Below the pieces are notes generated by a model. The model was given only the letters and a program-made list of their open reading frames with translations. It did not search any database and was not told the origin of the DNA. A stretch of DNA of 64,000 nucleotides from Pedobacter ureilyticus (GTDB lineage Bacteria; Bacteroidota; Bacteroidia; Sphingobacteriales; Sphingobacteriaceae), in assembly GCF_005925345.1 (NCBI RefSeq), contig NZ_SSHJ01000003.1, positions 186,001-250,000 on the forward strand, read 5' to 3'. This document shows positions 52,590-61,453 of the stretch, piece after piece (position 1 is the stretch's first letter; every line of letters begins with the position of its first letter). A program made the position numbers and the translations under genes.

Positions 52590-55500
52590 ATGAAAAAAAA
52601 CAATGGGTTATTTAACCCAAAGGGAATTTTTATGCGAATTAGCTTAATCTTCTGCGTGCTTTCTACCTTGTGCTTAACGTTCAGTAGCGCAGCTGTAGTA
52701 AAAGCACAATACGGTCTGGATAAAAAGATCGACATTAACTTGAAAAACACTTCATTTCCAGAACTACTTAAAGAGATAGAACGCAAAACTGGTGTAAGCT
52801 TTGTTTACACGAATAAAGAAACGGTTACCACTAAAGTATCGGTAAATGACCAGTCGAAAACCGCCAGAGCTATACTTACTCCTTTATTAAAAAAACATGA
52901 TTTGCAGGCTGTAGAGAATGGACTATTAGTGGTGTTACGTAAAGTAGAGGCTAACGTTTTAGTGCAAGAAAAGCCAGGTAGTATTGTGGGTTATGTAAAA
53001 GACGAAGCCAATAATCAAATTCTTCCTTACGCAACCGTAATCGTTAAAGGAACCAACCAAAGAGCAATTTCTGATATGAACGGTTACTTTGTATTGAATA
53101 ATGTAAATGCTGGTAGAGCGGTATTGCGGGTAACTTATCTTGGCTTTAAGGCTTTCGAAACTACGGTAAATGTGGTAGGTGGAAAAATCAACAATGCAGA
53201 TTTGAAGTTGACCAGCGCAAGTAATGATATGAAAGGGATCACGATCACTGGTATTCGTAGAGGTGAGAGTGTGGCGCTAAATAACATGCGAAATGCCGAT
53301 AATGTAAAATATGTGCTTTCTGAAGAGCAGATTGAGCGTTTCCCAGATGCAACCGTAGGCGAGGCCATGCAACGTGTACCGGGTATTGCGATGGATTATA
53401 GCTACGGTTTACCGAGAAATATCATCATTAGAGGTTTAGACCAAAGTATGGGTTCGGTTACACTAAACGGAAACAGGTTACCATCTACACAAACCAACTC
53501 TCGTGATATCGATTTGAATGGTATTCTGTCTTCTACGGTAGAAGCTATTGAGGTGAACAAAACGTTAACACCAGATATGGAAGCCGATGGTACTTCTGGT
53601 TCGGTAAATATCATCTCTAAAACGCCAAAAGTGGGTTCTAAGCAGTTTCAAGTTAAAGGTTCGTTTGGTAATAACTTCCTTTTAGGTAAGCAAAATTTTG
53701 ATGGTGCTTTTAATTACGGCGAGCGAAAAAATAAGCTAGGCTATTTGATCGGTGTAAATTACAGCAATACCAACAGGGGCGAAGACCGAGTGCAGAAAGA
53801 TTATGATACTTACGAAATCAACGGTGTAGAGAAATTAAAACTTTCTAATTTAGAACTGGAAGGGTCTGATTTGAATAGAGAAAATATTGGCTTACAAGGC
53901 GAATTGAGTTTTTTCCCTACAGAAAAAAGCCAAATTTATGTAAGAGGGAACTATAACAAGTTTTACGAATTGCAAACTAGAGGAACCAAAAGCTACAGCA
54001 TTGGCGATTATACCAGCGAAACTGCCGTAACTGGGGTAAATATTGGTTCTAGTGGTACGCCAAGAGATTATAACAGAGATTTGTTTAGCGTATCTGCAGG
54101 AGCTAAAACAAACGTTAACAATTGGATTGGAAACATCGATGTAACTTACGCAAGTGGTTTGTACGATCAGCCGACCTATTATGACGGTTTCTTCAATTAC
54201 AGTGGTTTAGCTGCCAACATGGATTTGTCGAACCCTAGAGCGCCACAATTTGCTTTTACCAACGGCGACCCTAACGATGCAAGTAAATACCTCACTTCGA
54301 ACTACGTAAACAGGCACCAAATTGCTAATGATAAGGATATTCAAGGTTCCTTGAATATTGAACGTACTTTCGATTTGAGCGATAAAAATAAGTTCAAATT
54401 TAAGTTTGGTGGTAGAATGAAATATAAAGAAGACGACCATACCAGAAGCTACTATCAATATAAACTGAAAACGGGTACTTTGGCCATGTCAAATTTCCTT
54501 TCAGATTATTCGAGGGAGAAATACTTCAATGGTCATTACAACCTATCGGGTGCTATTGCCAATGGTTACTTAATGGAAGAATATTATCAAAACAATTTAA
54601 GTTTATTTGAAAACAACGAAACTTATATCAGACAAAACACCGATCCTGATTCTTACAATGGTAAAGAAAACATGCAGGCTGGTTATGTGATGGGTAAATT
54701 AACTTTAAATAAACTAGATATCATCACCGGTGTGAGATACGAAAATACTGGTTTCGAGTACAATGGTAACATTGTCAACTTCGATAACACTGGTGCTTAT
54801 GTATCTACCAATAAAGTTGCGGTAAAATCTAACTTCAATGGATTTTTCCCCAGTTTAAACTTAAAATATGCGGTTTCGCCACGTACTAATTTCAGAGCTG
54901 CGGTAACCAAATCGTTATCTAGACCAGGTTATTACGATTTAGTACCTTGGGAAGAGGTCGAACCTCGTAGAAAAAGGATGAAAAAAGGAAACCCAGATTT
55001 AGATCAGGCTACTTCAATTAACTACGATGTATTGTTTGAACATTATTTAAAATCTTTGGGTTTAATTTCTGGAGGTGTTTTCTATAAAAACATAGATAAT
55101 TATCTTTACGAAAGCGTTTATTTACAGCAAGGCGGTACTTATGACCAGTGGCAAGTTACACAAACTGTAAATGGAGCCAATGCGCATGTTTGGGGATATG
55201 AGTTGGCTTGGCAACAACAATTAACCTTTTTGCCAGGTTTCTGGAACGGATTCGGTATCTATGCCAACTACACGCAAATTCAATCTAAATTTAAAGTTCC
55301 GGGCATTGTGAGCGAGCGTACTGTTCGTTTGCCATCTATGCGTCCAAAAGTAGGTAATGCTTCTTTATCTTATGAAAAATATGGTTTCTCTGGCCGTCTG
55401 TCGTTAAATTTCTACGATACTTTTATTGATGAATTAGCTGACGTACAAGCCAATGATTTAATGGAAAAGGGAAGAGTGCAGTTAGATTTCTCTGCTTCTC

Positions 55501-55655
55501 AAAAAATCAATAAAAAGTTCACCATTTTCATGGGAATTAGTAACATCAACAACGCTCAAACTATCCTAGATTTTGGCGATGGCCGACCTAATGACCACAA
55601 ATACTACTCTAGATGGGCAAATCTAGGTTTTAAATACAATCCATTTTATAAATAA
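52590..55655 (+). CDS. STN-containing TonB-dependent receptor of the sigma-factor operon
   Basis: A 1021-residue outer-membrane receptor. After a signal peptide (the hydrophobic part begins at the internal MRISLIFCVLSTLCL) comes an STN signalling domain (about residues 48-120, with LLKEIERKTGVSFVYTNKE), then a carboxypeptidase-regulatory-like domain (GSIVGYVKDEANNQILPYAT at about 131), and then the plug (FPDATVGEAMQRVPGIAMD and PRNIIIRGLDQSMGSVTLNG). The STN domain is the part that contacts FecR in surface signalling. The barrel ends ANLGFKYNPFYK. The plug resembles receptors for plant or phosphate-containing compounds; the substrate is suggested only by the phosphatase gene two bases downstream. 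Confidence 0.93.
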   Translation: MKKNNGLFNPKGIFMRISLIFCVLSTLCLTFSSAAVVKAQYGLDKKIDINLKNTSFPELLKEIERKTGVSFVYTNKETVTTKVSVNDQSKTARAILTPLLKKHDLQAVENGLLVVLRKVEANVLVQEKPGSIVGYVKDEANNQILPYATVIVKGTNQRAISDMNGYFVLNNVNAGRAVLRVTYLGFKAFETTVNVVGGKINNADLKLTSASNDMKGITITGIRRGESVALNNMRNADNVKYVLSEEQIERFPDATVGEAMQRVPGIAMDYSYGLPRNIIIRGLDQSMGSVTLNGNRLPSTQTNSRDIDLNGILSSTVEAIEVNKTLTPDMEADGTSGSVNIISKTPKVGSKQFQVKGSFGNNFLLGKQNFDGAFNYGERKNKLGYLIGVNYSNTNRGEDRVQKDYDTYEINGVEKLKLSNLELEGSDLNRENIGLQGELSFFPTEKSQIYVRGNYNKFYELQTRGTKSYSIGDYTSETAVTGVNIGSSGTPRDYNRDLFSVSAGAKTNVNNWIGNIDVTYASGLYDQPTYYDGFFNYSGLAANMDLSNPRAPQFAFTNGDPNDASKYLTSNYVNRHQIANDKDIQGSLNIERTFDLSDKNKFKFKFGGRMKYKEDDHTRSYYQYKLKTGTLAMSNFLSDYSREKYFNGHYNLSGAIANGYLMEEYYQNNLSLFENNETYIRQNTDPDSYNGKENMQAGYVMGKLTLNKLDIITGVRYENTGFEYNGNIVNFDNTGAYVSTNKVAVKSNFNGFFPSLNLKYAVSPRTNFRAAVTKSLSRPGYYDLVPWEEVEPRRKRMKKGNPDLDQATSINYDVLFEHYLKSLGLISGGVFYKNIDNYLYESVYLQQGGTYDQWQVTQTVNGANAHVWGYELAWQQQLTFLPGFWNGFGIYANYTQIQSKFKVPGIVSERTVRLPSMRPKVGNASLSYEKYGFSGRLSLNFYDTFIDELADVQANDLMEKGRVQLDFSASQKINKKFTIFMGISNINNAQTILDFGDGRPNDHKYYSRWANLGFKYNPFYK

Positions 55656-55657
55656 AC

Positions 55658-56944
55658 ATGATTAGAACTTTTAAGAAAAAGATGACCTTTTTGGCGGCAC
55701 TAGTTTTAGTGCTGCCAACTTTGGCCAAAGCGCAAGAATTTAAAGCAGGCAAATTTCCAGATCGAATTATCCTGACCTGGTCTGCAGATCCGAAAACTAC
55801 GCAAGCCGTTACGTGGCGCACAGACAGCACGGTAAACAATAGCTTTGCACAAATTTTGGTAGAAGAGAGTTCTCCAAAACTGGATAAGCCAGAAGCGAAA
55901 GAATATCAAGCCAAAACAGAAGTTTTAAAAGGAAAAGCTTACGAAACAGCGAACTACCACAGCGTAAATTTCGAAGGTTTAGTGCCTAATAAATTGTACA
56001 CTTACCGAGTAGGAGATGGTACCCACTGGAGCGAGTGGTTTCAGTTTAAAACTGCTCCAGAGAAAGACCAGGCTTTTTCTTTCATTTATTTGGGCGATGC
56101 TCAGAACGATATCCGTTCAAAGTGGTCGAGGGTAATTAGAAAGGCTTTTGCTACGCATGGCGATGCTCGTTTTATCGTTCATGCGGGAGATTTGATCAAT
56201 CGTTCTAACAACGATAACGAATGGGGCGAGTGGCATTTTGGCGGTGGTTTCATCAACGGAATGATCCCTAGTATTCCATCCTCAGGCAACCACGAATATT
56301 TTCGCGATGAGCAAAGAACTTTAACCTTAGATCCACACTGGAGAGCGCAATATACCTTGCCAGAAAACGGACCAAAGGGTTTGGAAGAATCTGTTTATTA
56401 TGTGGATTACGCCGATGTTCGTATCATTTCGTTGAACTCGCAAATGATTGTTTTAGACTCTACTTCTTTAAAAGCACAGGCAGTTTGGTTAGAGGGGGTG
56501 CTAAAGAACAATCCAAAACGTTGGATCATGATTACCTACCACCATCCAATTTATTCAACTGCTAAGGGCAGAGACAATAAAGAGTTTAGAGAATTGTTTA
56601 AACCACTTTTCGATAAATATCACGTAGACTTGTTGATGCAAGGTCATGACCATACTTATAGCCGCGGACAGAATTTACCTACGGGAGTTTCTGGTAAAGT
56701 TGGTGGGCCAATGTATGTAGTTTCTGTAGCTGGTCCAAAAATGTATAAGGTAGATGTAAATCCGAAATGGATGGATGTTTTTGCCGAGAATACACAATTG
56801 TTCCAGATTATTAAAGTGGATGGCGAAAACTTAACTTATACTGCTTACAAAGCATCGGGAGAGGTTTTCGATAGCTTTAAATTGAAGAAAGCCAGCAAAG
56901 ACAAAGCTGCGGTATTTACCGATTTGAACAAGAACAAAAAATAA
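55658..56944 (+). CDS. Secreted purple-acid-phosphatase-like metallophosphoesterase
   Basis: A 428-residue exported phosphatase. A signal peptide (LAALVLVLPTLAKAQ) is followed by a fibronectin-type N-domain and a calcineurin-like catalytic domain with the metal motifs YLGDAQND, VHAGDLINR, SGNHEYF, ITYHHPIYS and QGHDHTYSRG. The order and motifs match purple acid phosphatases. It is two bases after the TonB receptor gene. Taken together they suggest that phosphate esters are cleaved outside or in the periplasm and a product or ligand is taken up by the receptor, with sensing through FecR and FecI. Confidence 0.92.
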   Translation: MIRTFKKKMTFLAALVLVLPTLAKAQEFKAGKFPDRIILTWSADPKTTQAVTWRTDSTVNNSFAQILVEESSPKLDKPEAKEYQAKTEVLKGKAYETANYHSVNFEGLVPNKLYTYRVGDGTHWSEWFQFKTAPEKDQAFSFIYLGDAQNDIRSKWSRVIRKAFATHGDARFIVHAGDLINRSNNDNEWGEWHFGGGFINGMIPSIPSSGNHEYFRDEQRTLTLDPHWRAQYTLPENGPKGLEESVYYVDYADVRIISLNSQMIVLDSTSLKAQAVWLEGVLKNNPKRWIMITYHHPIYSTAKGRDNKEFRELFKPLFDKYHVDLLMQGHDHTYSRGQNLPTGVSGKVGGPMYVVSVAGPKMYKVDVNPKWMDVFAENTQLFQIIKVDGENLTYTAYKASGEVFDSFKLKKASKDKAAVFTDLNKNKK

Positions 56945-56963
56945 TACCCTAGTTTCTAATGAT

Positions 56964-56997
56964 AAGCCGTTCGATGTAAAAGTTGAGCGGCTTTTTT
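56964..56997 (+). terminator. Terminator of the phosphatase operon
   Basis: AAGCCGTTC pairs with GAGCGGCTT, with one G-T wobble, around a 12-base loop, followed by a T run. Confidence 0.85.
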
Positions 56998-57043
56998 AGT
57001 GAACAATTAAGATCATAAGATAGGTTTTTCTATGCTATATCTT

Positions 57044-59122
57044 CTAGAAAAGTAAATCGCCTTCTCCCAAATATTGTCTAATCATTTTAAGGATTTCGTC
57101 GCCAAAATCGAAGGCTTTTCCTTCGCCAACACCTTTAATTTGAGAAAGTTGTTTAAGCGTTTTAGGTAATTTAGCTGCGGTATCTTTCAATACTTGTTCA
57201 GATAAGATATTATAGTCAGCTGTATTTCTCTCTTTCCCTTTTTGAATGCGCCAAGCATAAAGTTGATCGTACAATGCTTTGTTTGGTATTTCGGTTTCTT
57301 TAACGGCTGTGGTAGTCCATCTGTCGATAGCTTGATACTCCATTGCCGCACTTTTCCATCTTTCTATCAAGGTTTTAGTGTCGCTTGCCGCTGGTAAGAA
57401 GCGGAACATTGCCGTTTTACCTTTAAGCTGCTCCAAAATCAAATTTATTGCTAAATAATAATCATCATCCATTAAATACGAGGGATAGCTCTCGTGTAAA
57501 TCAATTAGTATACCTTCTAATGATGCTAACTTAGTTAAAAAATATGCCGACGATTTTTGTAAACGCTCTTTTAAGTTTGCTGATTGCCAAGGCGAAACCA
57601 GCTGAACTTGTAATTCCTTTTGAAGGAAGAGAGTGCCCACATTGGCAATTTCGTTTTGCAGCAGCTTTTCGGTAGCAGACAAATCGGTAGAAATGCGTTC
57701 TAACAAAATAGCTTTATAAGCATTCCAAGCTAATGCGATGATAGAAAAATCGTATAAACTAGCTAAAATACCCAACTCTGATTGAGTGATGCACTTTTCT
57801 AAATCTGTAGGAATAGGAGTCTTCTCTTTTGCTTGTTGCATAAATCCAACCACAGATTTGTCGGTAATGATATGTTCTGGCTTCACTTTCTCTAACAATA
57901 CCATGCCTTGTAAGCTTCTGCACCTGCTTAGTGCAACGTAAGTTTGGCCGTGGGTAAAAGCAGCACTTACATCTATTAATGCATGATCAAACGTTAAACC
58001 TTGGCTTTTATGAATGGTAATTGCCCAAGCTAACCTTAACGGAAACTGACTGAATGAGCCCGCATTGGTTTCGGTAACTTTATTGTCTGCTTCAGAGAGC
58101 GCATATTTCACATTCTGCCAAATTTCACGCTCAGCTTCCAATTCCGTTCCATCATCTAAAAAATTAAGGATGATGGAGCTTTCTGTAAGTGCTTTAATTT
58201 TTGCCGTTTTACCATTGTGGTAGCGCTTTTTTCCAGAAGTATCATTCTTGATGAACATCACCAAGGCACCAACTTTTAGCATTAACTCCTCTTCTGCTGG
58301 GTAGGCTTCTTTAGGGAAATCATCGGTTACGATGGCACGATACGTAAAGGCTTCAGTATCAAGAGCCGTTAGTTTTTGCTCGTTAATTTGCTTTACCAGA
58401 GGGTTGTGGGTGGTAAGTGTTACATAATCCCTTAATGCTTCGGTTGTGGTATCTGCCAAGTGGCGTTCATTTAATTTAGCTAACAAAGCTTCATCCCCAG
58501 AACCATCACGTATGCTATTCAATATTTCTACAAATATCGGATCTGATTGGCGGTAAACTTCTTCCAACTCAAATGTGAGCAGATTGGTTTTACGGAGTGC
58601 TAAACTATCGAAGAAATAAGGTCCCGTATAATAGTTGCGTAGCACGTGCCAATCTTTCTGAAAAACGGGCGAAAGCTGATACAGATCACCAATCATTAAC
58701 AATTGTACGCCGCCATAGGGTTTCGAAATACCTTTAACTGCTCGTAAAACGGTGTCAATATAATCCATCATATCCGCTCGCACCATACTGATCTCGTCAA
58801 TAATCAATAAGTCCAAACACTTTAGCAATTTGGTTTTTTCGTAACCTACTTTTTTATCAAAAAGCGCTGCTAAAGATACTGCTTGTGTACTAGGTACTAA
58901 AGGGCCAAAAGGAACTTGAAAAAATGAGTTGATAGTTACCCCGCCAGCGTTAATTGCTGCAACTGCCGTAGGAGCTACCACTGCAAGGTTTTTGGTGCAA
59001 TTGGCTTTAATGTAACGTAGAAAAGTTGTTTTTCCCGTTCCTGCTTTTCCTGTCATGAAGATAGGCCTATCGGTCTTTTCTATAAAATCCATGATGAGTT
59101 GTTGCAGGGAGTTCAGCTTCAT
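57044..59122 (-). CDS. PIF1-like helicase with C-terminal HRDC-like region
   Basis: A 692-residue superfamily 1B helicase of the PIF1/RRM3 type. Walker A is GKAGTGKTTFLRY near residue 24, Walker B is LLIIDEISMVRADMMDYID near residue 105, and a later motif is AWAITIHKSQGLTFDHALID, with the terminal YVALSRCRSLQGM block. The C-terminus has a helix-hairpin/HRDC-like region with LKQLSQIKGVGEGKAFDFG. PIF1-like enzymes unwind G-quadruplexes and R-loops. The ATG at 59122 is preferred over one 14 codons upstream because it starts the conserved region. Confidence 0.9.
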   Translation of the reverse strand: MKLNSLQQLIMDFIEKTDRPIFMTGKAGTGKTTFLRYIKANCTKNLAVVAPTAVAAINAGGVTINSFFQVPFGPLVPSTQAVSLAALFDKKVGYEKTKLLKCLDLLIIDEISMVRADMMDYIDTVLRAVKGISKPYGGVQLLMIGDLYQLSPVFQKDWHVLRNYYTGPYFFDSLALRKTNLLTFELEEVYRQSDPIFVEILNSIRDGSGDEALLAKLNERHLADTTTEALRDYVTLTTHNPLVKQINEQKLTALDTEAFTYRAIVTDDFPKEAYPAEEELMLKVGALVMFIKNDTSGKKRYHNGKTAKIKALTESSIILNFLDDGTELEAEREIWQNVKYALSEADNKVTETNAGSFSQFPLRLAWAITIHKSQGLTFDHALIDVSAAFTHGQTYVALSRCRSLQGMVLLEKVKPEHIITDKSVVGFMQQAKEKTPIPTDLEKCITQSELGILASLYDFSIIALAWNAYKAILLERISTDLSATEKLLQNEIANVGTLFLQKELQVQLVSPWQSANLKERLQKSSAYFLTKLASLEGILIDLHESYPSYLMDDDYYLAINLILEQLKGKTAMFRFLPAASDTKTLIERWKSAAMEYQAIDRWTTTAVKETEIPNKALYDQLYAWRIQKGKERNTADYNILSEQVLKDTAAKLPKTLKQLSQIKGVGEGKAFDFGDEILKMIRQYLGEGDLLF

Positions 59123-59335
59123 TTTTTTACTTTTTTTGAGCTGCAAAGGTATGGAATACGCCACAACGCTTTTAATTAATGTGCCATTTGGGGATAACTT
59201 TTTAACTATTCTTTTAACTGGTTATTGATCAGTAGTAAAATTAAGAAACACTTCCAAAAAAATACATTTACCTCTGCAAGCTTTTTTATTTTGGGTTGTG
59301 TACATCAACTAAACTTTTTATTAGTTTTGTTAACA

Positions 59336-60397
59336 ATGGAAAAGAAAAATTCAGGAACTACTGGTGTTAAAGAAATTGCCCGTTTGGCCAACGTATCTAT
59401 TGGTACGGTAGATCGAGTAATAAACAATAGGGTAGGGGTATCTGAAAAAACTAAAGCGAAAATCCTGAAGATTATCGAAGAACTGAACTACCAGCCAAAT
59501 ATTTTTGCAAGGAGGTTAGCTTCAAAGAAAAAACTTCGTTTTGCCACTTTAATTCCACAAGTATCTAACGAAACCAAATATTGGGAAGCTCCGTTAAATG
59601 GCATTAAGCAAGCAGCTAACGAGATTAAAGATTTTGGCATTGAAGTGGTCACTTTCTTTTTCGATCAAAACGATAAGACGACCTTTAAAGAGGGTGCGGC
59701 AAAAATTAATGCACAAGAGTTTGATGGCGTGCTAATGGCACCTATGTTCGAAGACGAAAGTTTAACTTTTATTGAAGAATGTAAAGAGAAGAAAATTCCA
59801 TTGGTATTCATCAACTCAGATATTCCTGGGCATCACAGCCTATGTTACATTGGTCCAAATTTGTACCAGAGTGGCTATTTAGCAGCCCATATTGTCAATT
59901 ATCTTTCGCCTGCTGATAAGAAAACTTTAATCGTTAATATTTCTAAGGAAATTGACCTACACCACCACTTATTGCGTAAAGAAGAAGGATTTAGGAATTA
60001 TTTTGAGCAAAATGGAGGTAATAACGAGTTAACTAAAATTGATATTCAGCAAACAGGCTACGCCCATATCAAAGAAAAACTGACGGAGCAATTAGCGAAA
60101 GATCATTACGATGTGGTATTTGTAACTAATTCTAGAGTGGCTACTGTAGCTAAATATTTCGAAGAGCATAAAATCAAGAATATTAAATTAATTGGTTATG
60201 ATTTTTTAGAAGATAATATCAATTACCTAAAAAGTAAAACTATAGATTTTTTGATCTGTCAAAAGCCACAAGAACAAGGCTACCGAGGCTTAATGAGCCT
60301 TTATAATCATTTGGTGCTCAATACAGCAATAGATAAAGAGCAATTTATGCCAATTGATATCATTACCAGAGAAAATTATCAGTATTATAGTAATTAA
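59336..60397 (+). CDS. LacI-family regulator with substrate-binding domain
   Basis: A 353-residue LacI-type regulator. The helix-turn-helix is at about residues 10-33 (VKEIARLANVSIGTVDRVIN), followed by a hinge with NIFARRLASKKKLRF. The effector domain has FATLIPQVSNETKYW and a sugar-binding type fold, ending in IDIITRENYQYY. The frame extends to an upstream ATG at 59225, but the ATG at 59336 gives the family start. A -7-like TAGTTTTG lies just before it, which is too close for a normal leader. It may regulate the SusC gene about 1 kb downstream, where LacI-type palindromes lie. Confidence 0.9.
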   Translation: MEKKNSGTTGVKEIARLANVSIGTVDRVINNRVGVSEKTKAKILKIIEELNYQPNIFARRLASKKKLRFATLIPQVSNETKYWEAPLNGIKQAANEIKDFGIEVVTFFFDQNDKTTFKEGAAKINAQEFDGVLMAPMFEDESLTFIEECKEKKIPLVFINSDIPGHHSLCYIGPNLYQSGYLAAHIVNYLSPADKKTLIVNISKEIDLHHHLLRKEEGFRNYFEQNGGNNELTKIDIQQTGYAHIKEKLTEQLAKDHYDVVFVTNSRVATVAKYFEEHKIKNIKLIGYDFLEDNINYLKSKTIDFLICQKPQEQGYRGLMSLYNHLVLNTAIDKEQFMPIDIITRENYQYYSN

Positions 60398-60631
60398 CGT
60401 GAGTTGGGGATAAGAAAGTTATGTTATTTGCTAGCGATAGCGCTTCAAGTCTTCGTTCAGCTAATTTTCGGTCTCTTATTTTTTAACTATTTTTTGTTTG
60501 TTTTAATGGCGTTAAAGAGCGCTTACGCGGTTTTCGGGCCGCACCAATAAGCCAAAGCACTTTCTTTGAAAGAAACCTGCGGAGCAAGCATGAAGACAAT
60601 CAAAAACAAAAGCTACACTGAATAAATAAGC

Positions 60632-60678
60632 AACCGAGAGTTTATCAGCAAAGCTGATGAGCTCCGTAAACTCCGGTT
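60632..60678. repeat. Nested inverted repeat
   Basis: AACCG-A-GAGTTTA (60632-60644) pairs with TAAACTC-CGGTT (60667-60678) with one bulged base, and encloses a second hairpin, ATCAGC/GCTGAT with loop AAA (60644-60658). This would fold as a branched or stacked hairpin in DNA or RNA. Confidence 0.65.
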
Positions 60679-60855
60679 TTGTTACTTTTTGCGGTCAAAC
60701 CTAAGCGTAGCGAAAGCTTGAATACCGATGAAAACAAAATGATAAATATGAAAAAAGTAAGAGCCTAGCGGCGAAGAACTAAAAAAATACGTTCAATGCG
60801 AATTTCTCAAGAATTGTAAAAATACTTAACCCGAACTGACGTTAATTAGTTTTTT

Positions 60856-61047
60856 AACCACAGATGCTCTGATTTAAACGATATGACTAGCGGGTTAATA
60901 TATTAGAGACTTAAATACAAAGTTGTTAACACGTTGGCGCCTCCGCAACATGATTTTAAATAGCGCAGCTGATGTTTCTTAATCATCAACAGAATATATA
61001 TTATTGGAGATAACCAATAAAAACATCTGCGTATCTGTGGCTAAAAT
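60856..61047. repeat. Diverged relative of the CCACAGAT inverted-repeat element
   Basis: Left end TAACCACAGATG (about 60856-60867) and right end ATCTGTGGCTA resemble the perfect ends of the element at 3910-3983, but the interior is longer and different. Confidence 0.55.
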
Positions 61048-61118
61048 ATACCTGTCAATAAATTAAATCACAAAATTTTATGCTAAAAATTTGGAAGTAA
61101 AATAATTATTCCTAATTT

Positions 61119-61132
61119 CGTGTACGTTACCG
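61119..61132. promoter_or_regulatory. LacI-like half-palindrome
   Basis: CGTGTACGTTACCG shares its left half with the palindrome at 61270-61285, and its right half is degraded. Possible weak operator. Confidence 0.4.
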
Positions 61133-61269
61133 TTAACCAAATATAACTGTACTCTTTATTTTGTATGTGCAATTAAACCAGCCGAAAGGTGTTTACATTG
61201 TGATATTTTTTAACCTTAAATGAAATTTATTATCGAATTATTACTGTTAGGCATTTGATTTAAATAAAA

Positions 61270-61285
61270 ACGTGTACGTACACGT
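61270..61285. promoter_or_regulatory. Perfect LacI-type operator palindrome
   Basis: ACGTGTACGTACACGT is a perfect 16-bp palindrome with the central CG step that LacI-family proteins usually contact. It lies 165-180 bp upstream of the susC start and 18 bp before the leader ORF. A single GTGTAC half-site also lies at 59298-59303, in front of the LacI gene. Confidence 0.65.
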
Positions 61286-61303
61286 AAAACTGAACAAAAT
61301 GAT

Positions 61304-61453
61304 ATGAAAGAAACAAACACTTACGGGTTGATCAGAAGGTTCAACTATTCAGAAGAAAAATCTAGTATGACAACATCTTTAAGCTTTTGTAACTTGAGAG
61401 CTTTATGGAATAGTTGCACCATGTTAAACCATGTAATTAATATAGCGGTATGA
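61304..61453 (+). CDS. Leader ORF overlapping the susC start
   Basis: A 49-residue reading frame beginning at ATG and ending at a TGA (61451-61453) that overlaps the SusC start codon (61450-61452). It is rich in polar residues, with several Cys and aromatic residues but no family. It starts just after the operator palindrome. It may be translationally coupled to susC, or it may be chance. Confidence 0.35.
   Translation: MKETNTYGLIRRFNYSEEKSSMTTSLSFCNLRALWNSCTMLNHVINIAV

Larger units (their letters stand above)
60398..61449. other. 1.05-kb gene-poor region before susC
   Basis: No established gene is seen. From left to right it holds a structured repeat-like segment with nested stem-loops (60632-60678), a diverged copy of the CCACAGAT element (about 60856-61047), an AT-rich part with a LacI-like half-palindrome (61119-61132), a perfect 16-bp palindrome (61270-61285) and a leader ORF (61304-61453). 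A minus-strand frame of about 65 codons (near 60530-60690) has no start codon and looks like a repeat by-product. Confidence 0.75.

Noticed and set aside
60530-60690. Pseudogene on the minus strand
   Set aside because: About 65 open codons without start or domain; more likely a side effect of a structured repeat.
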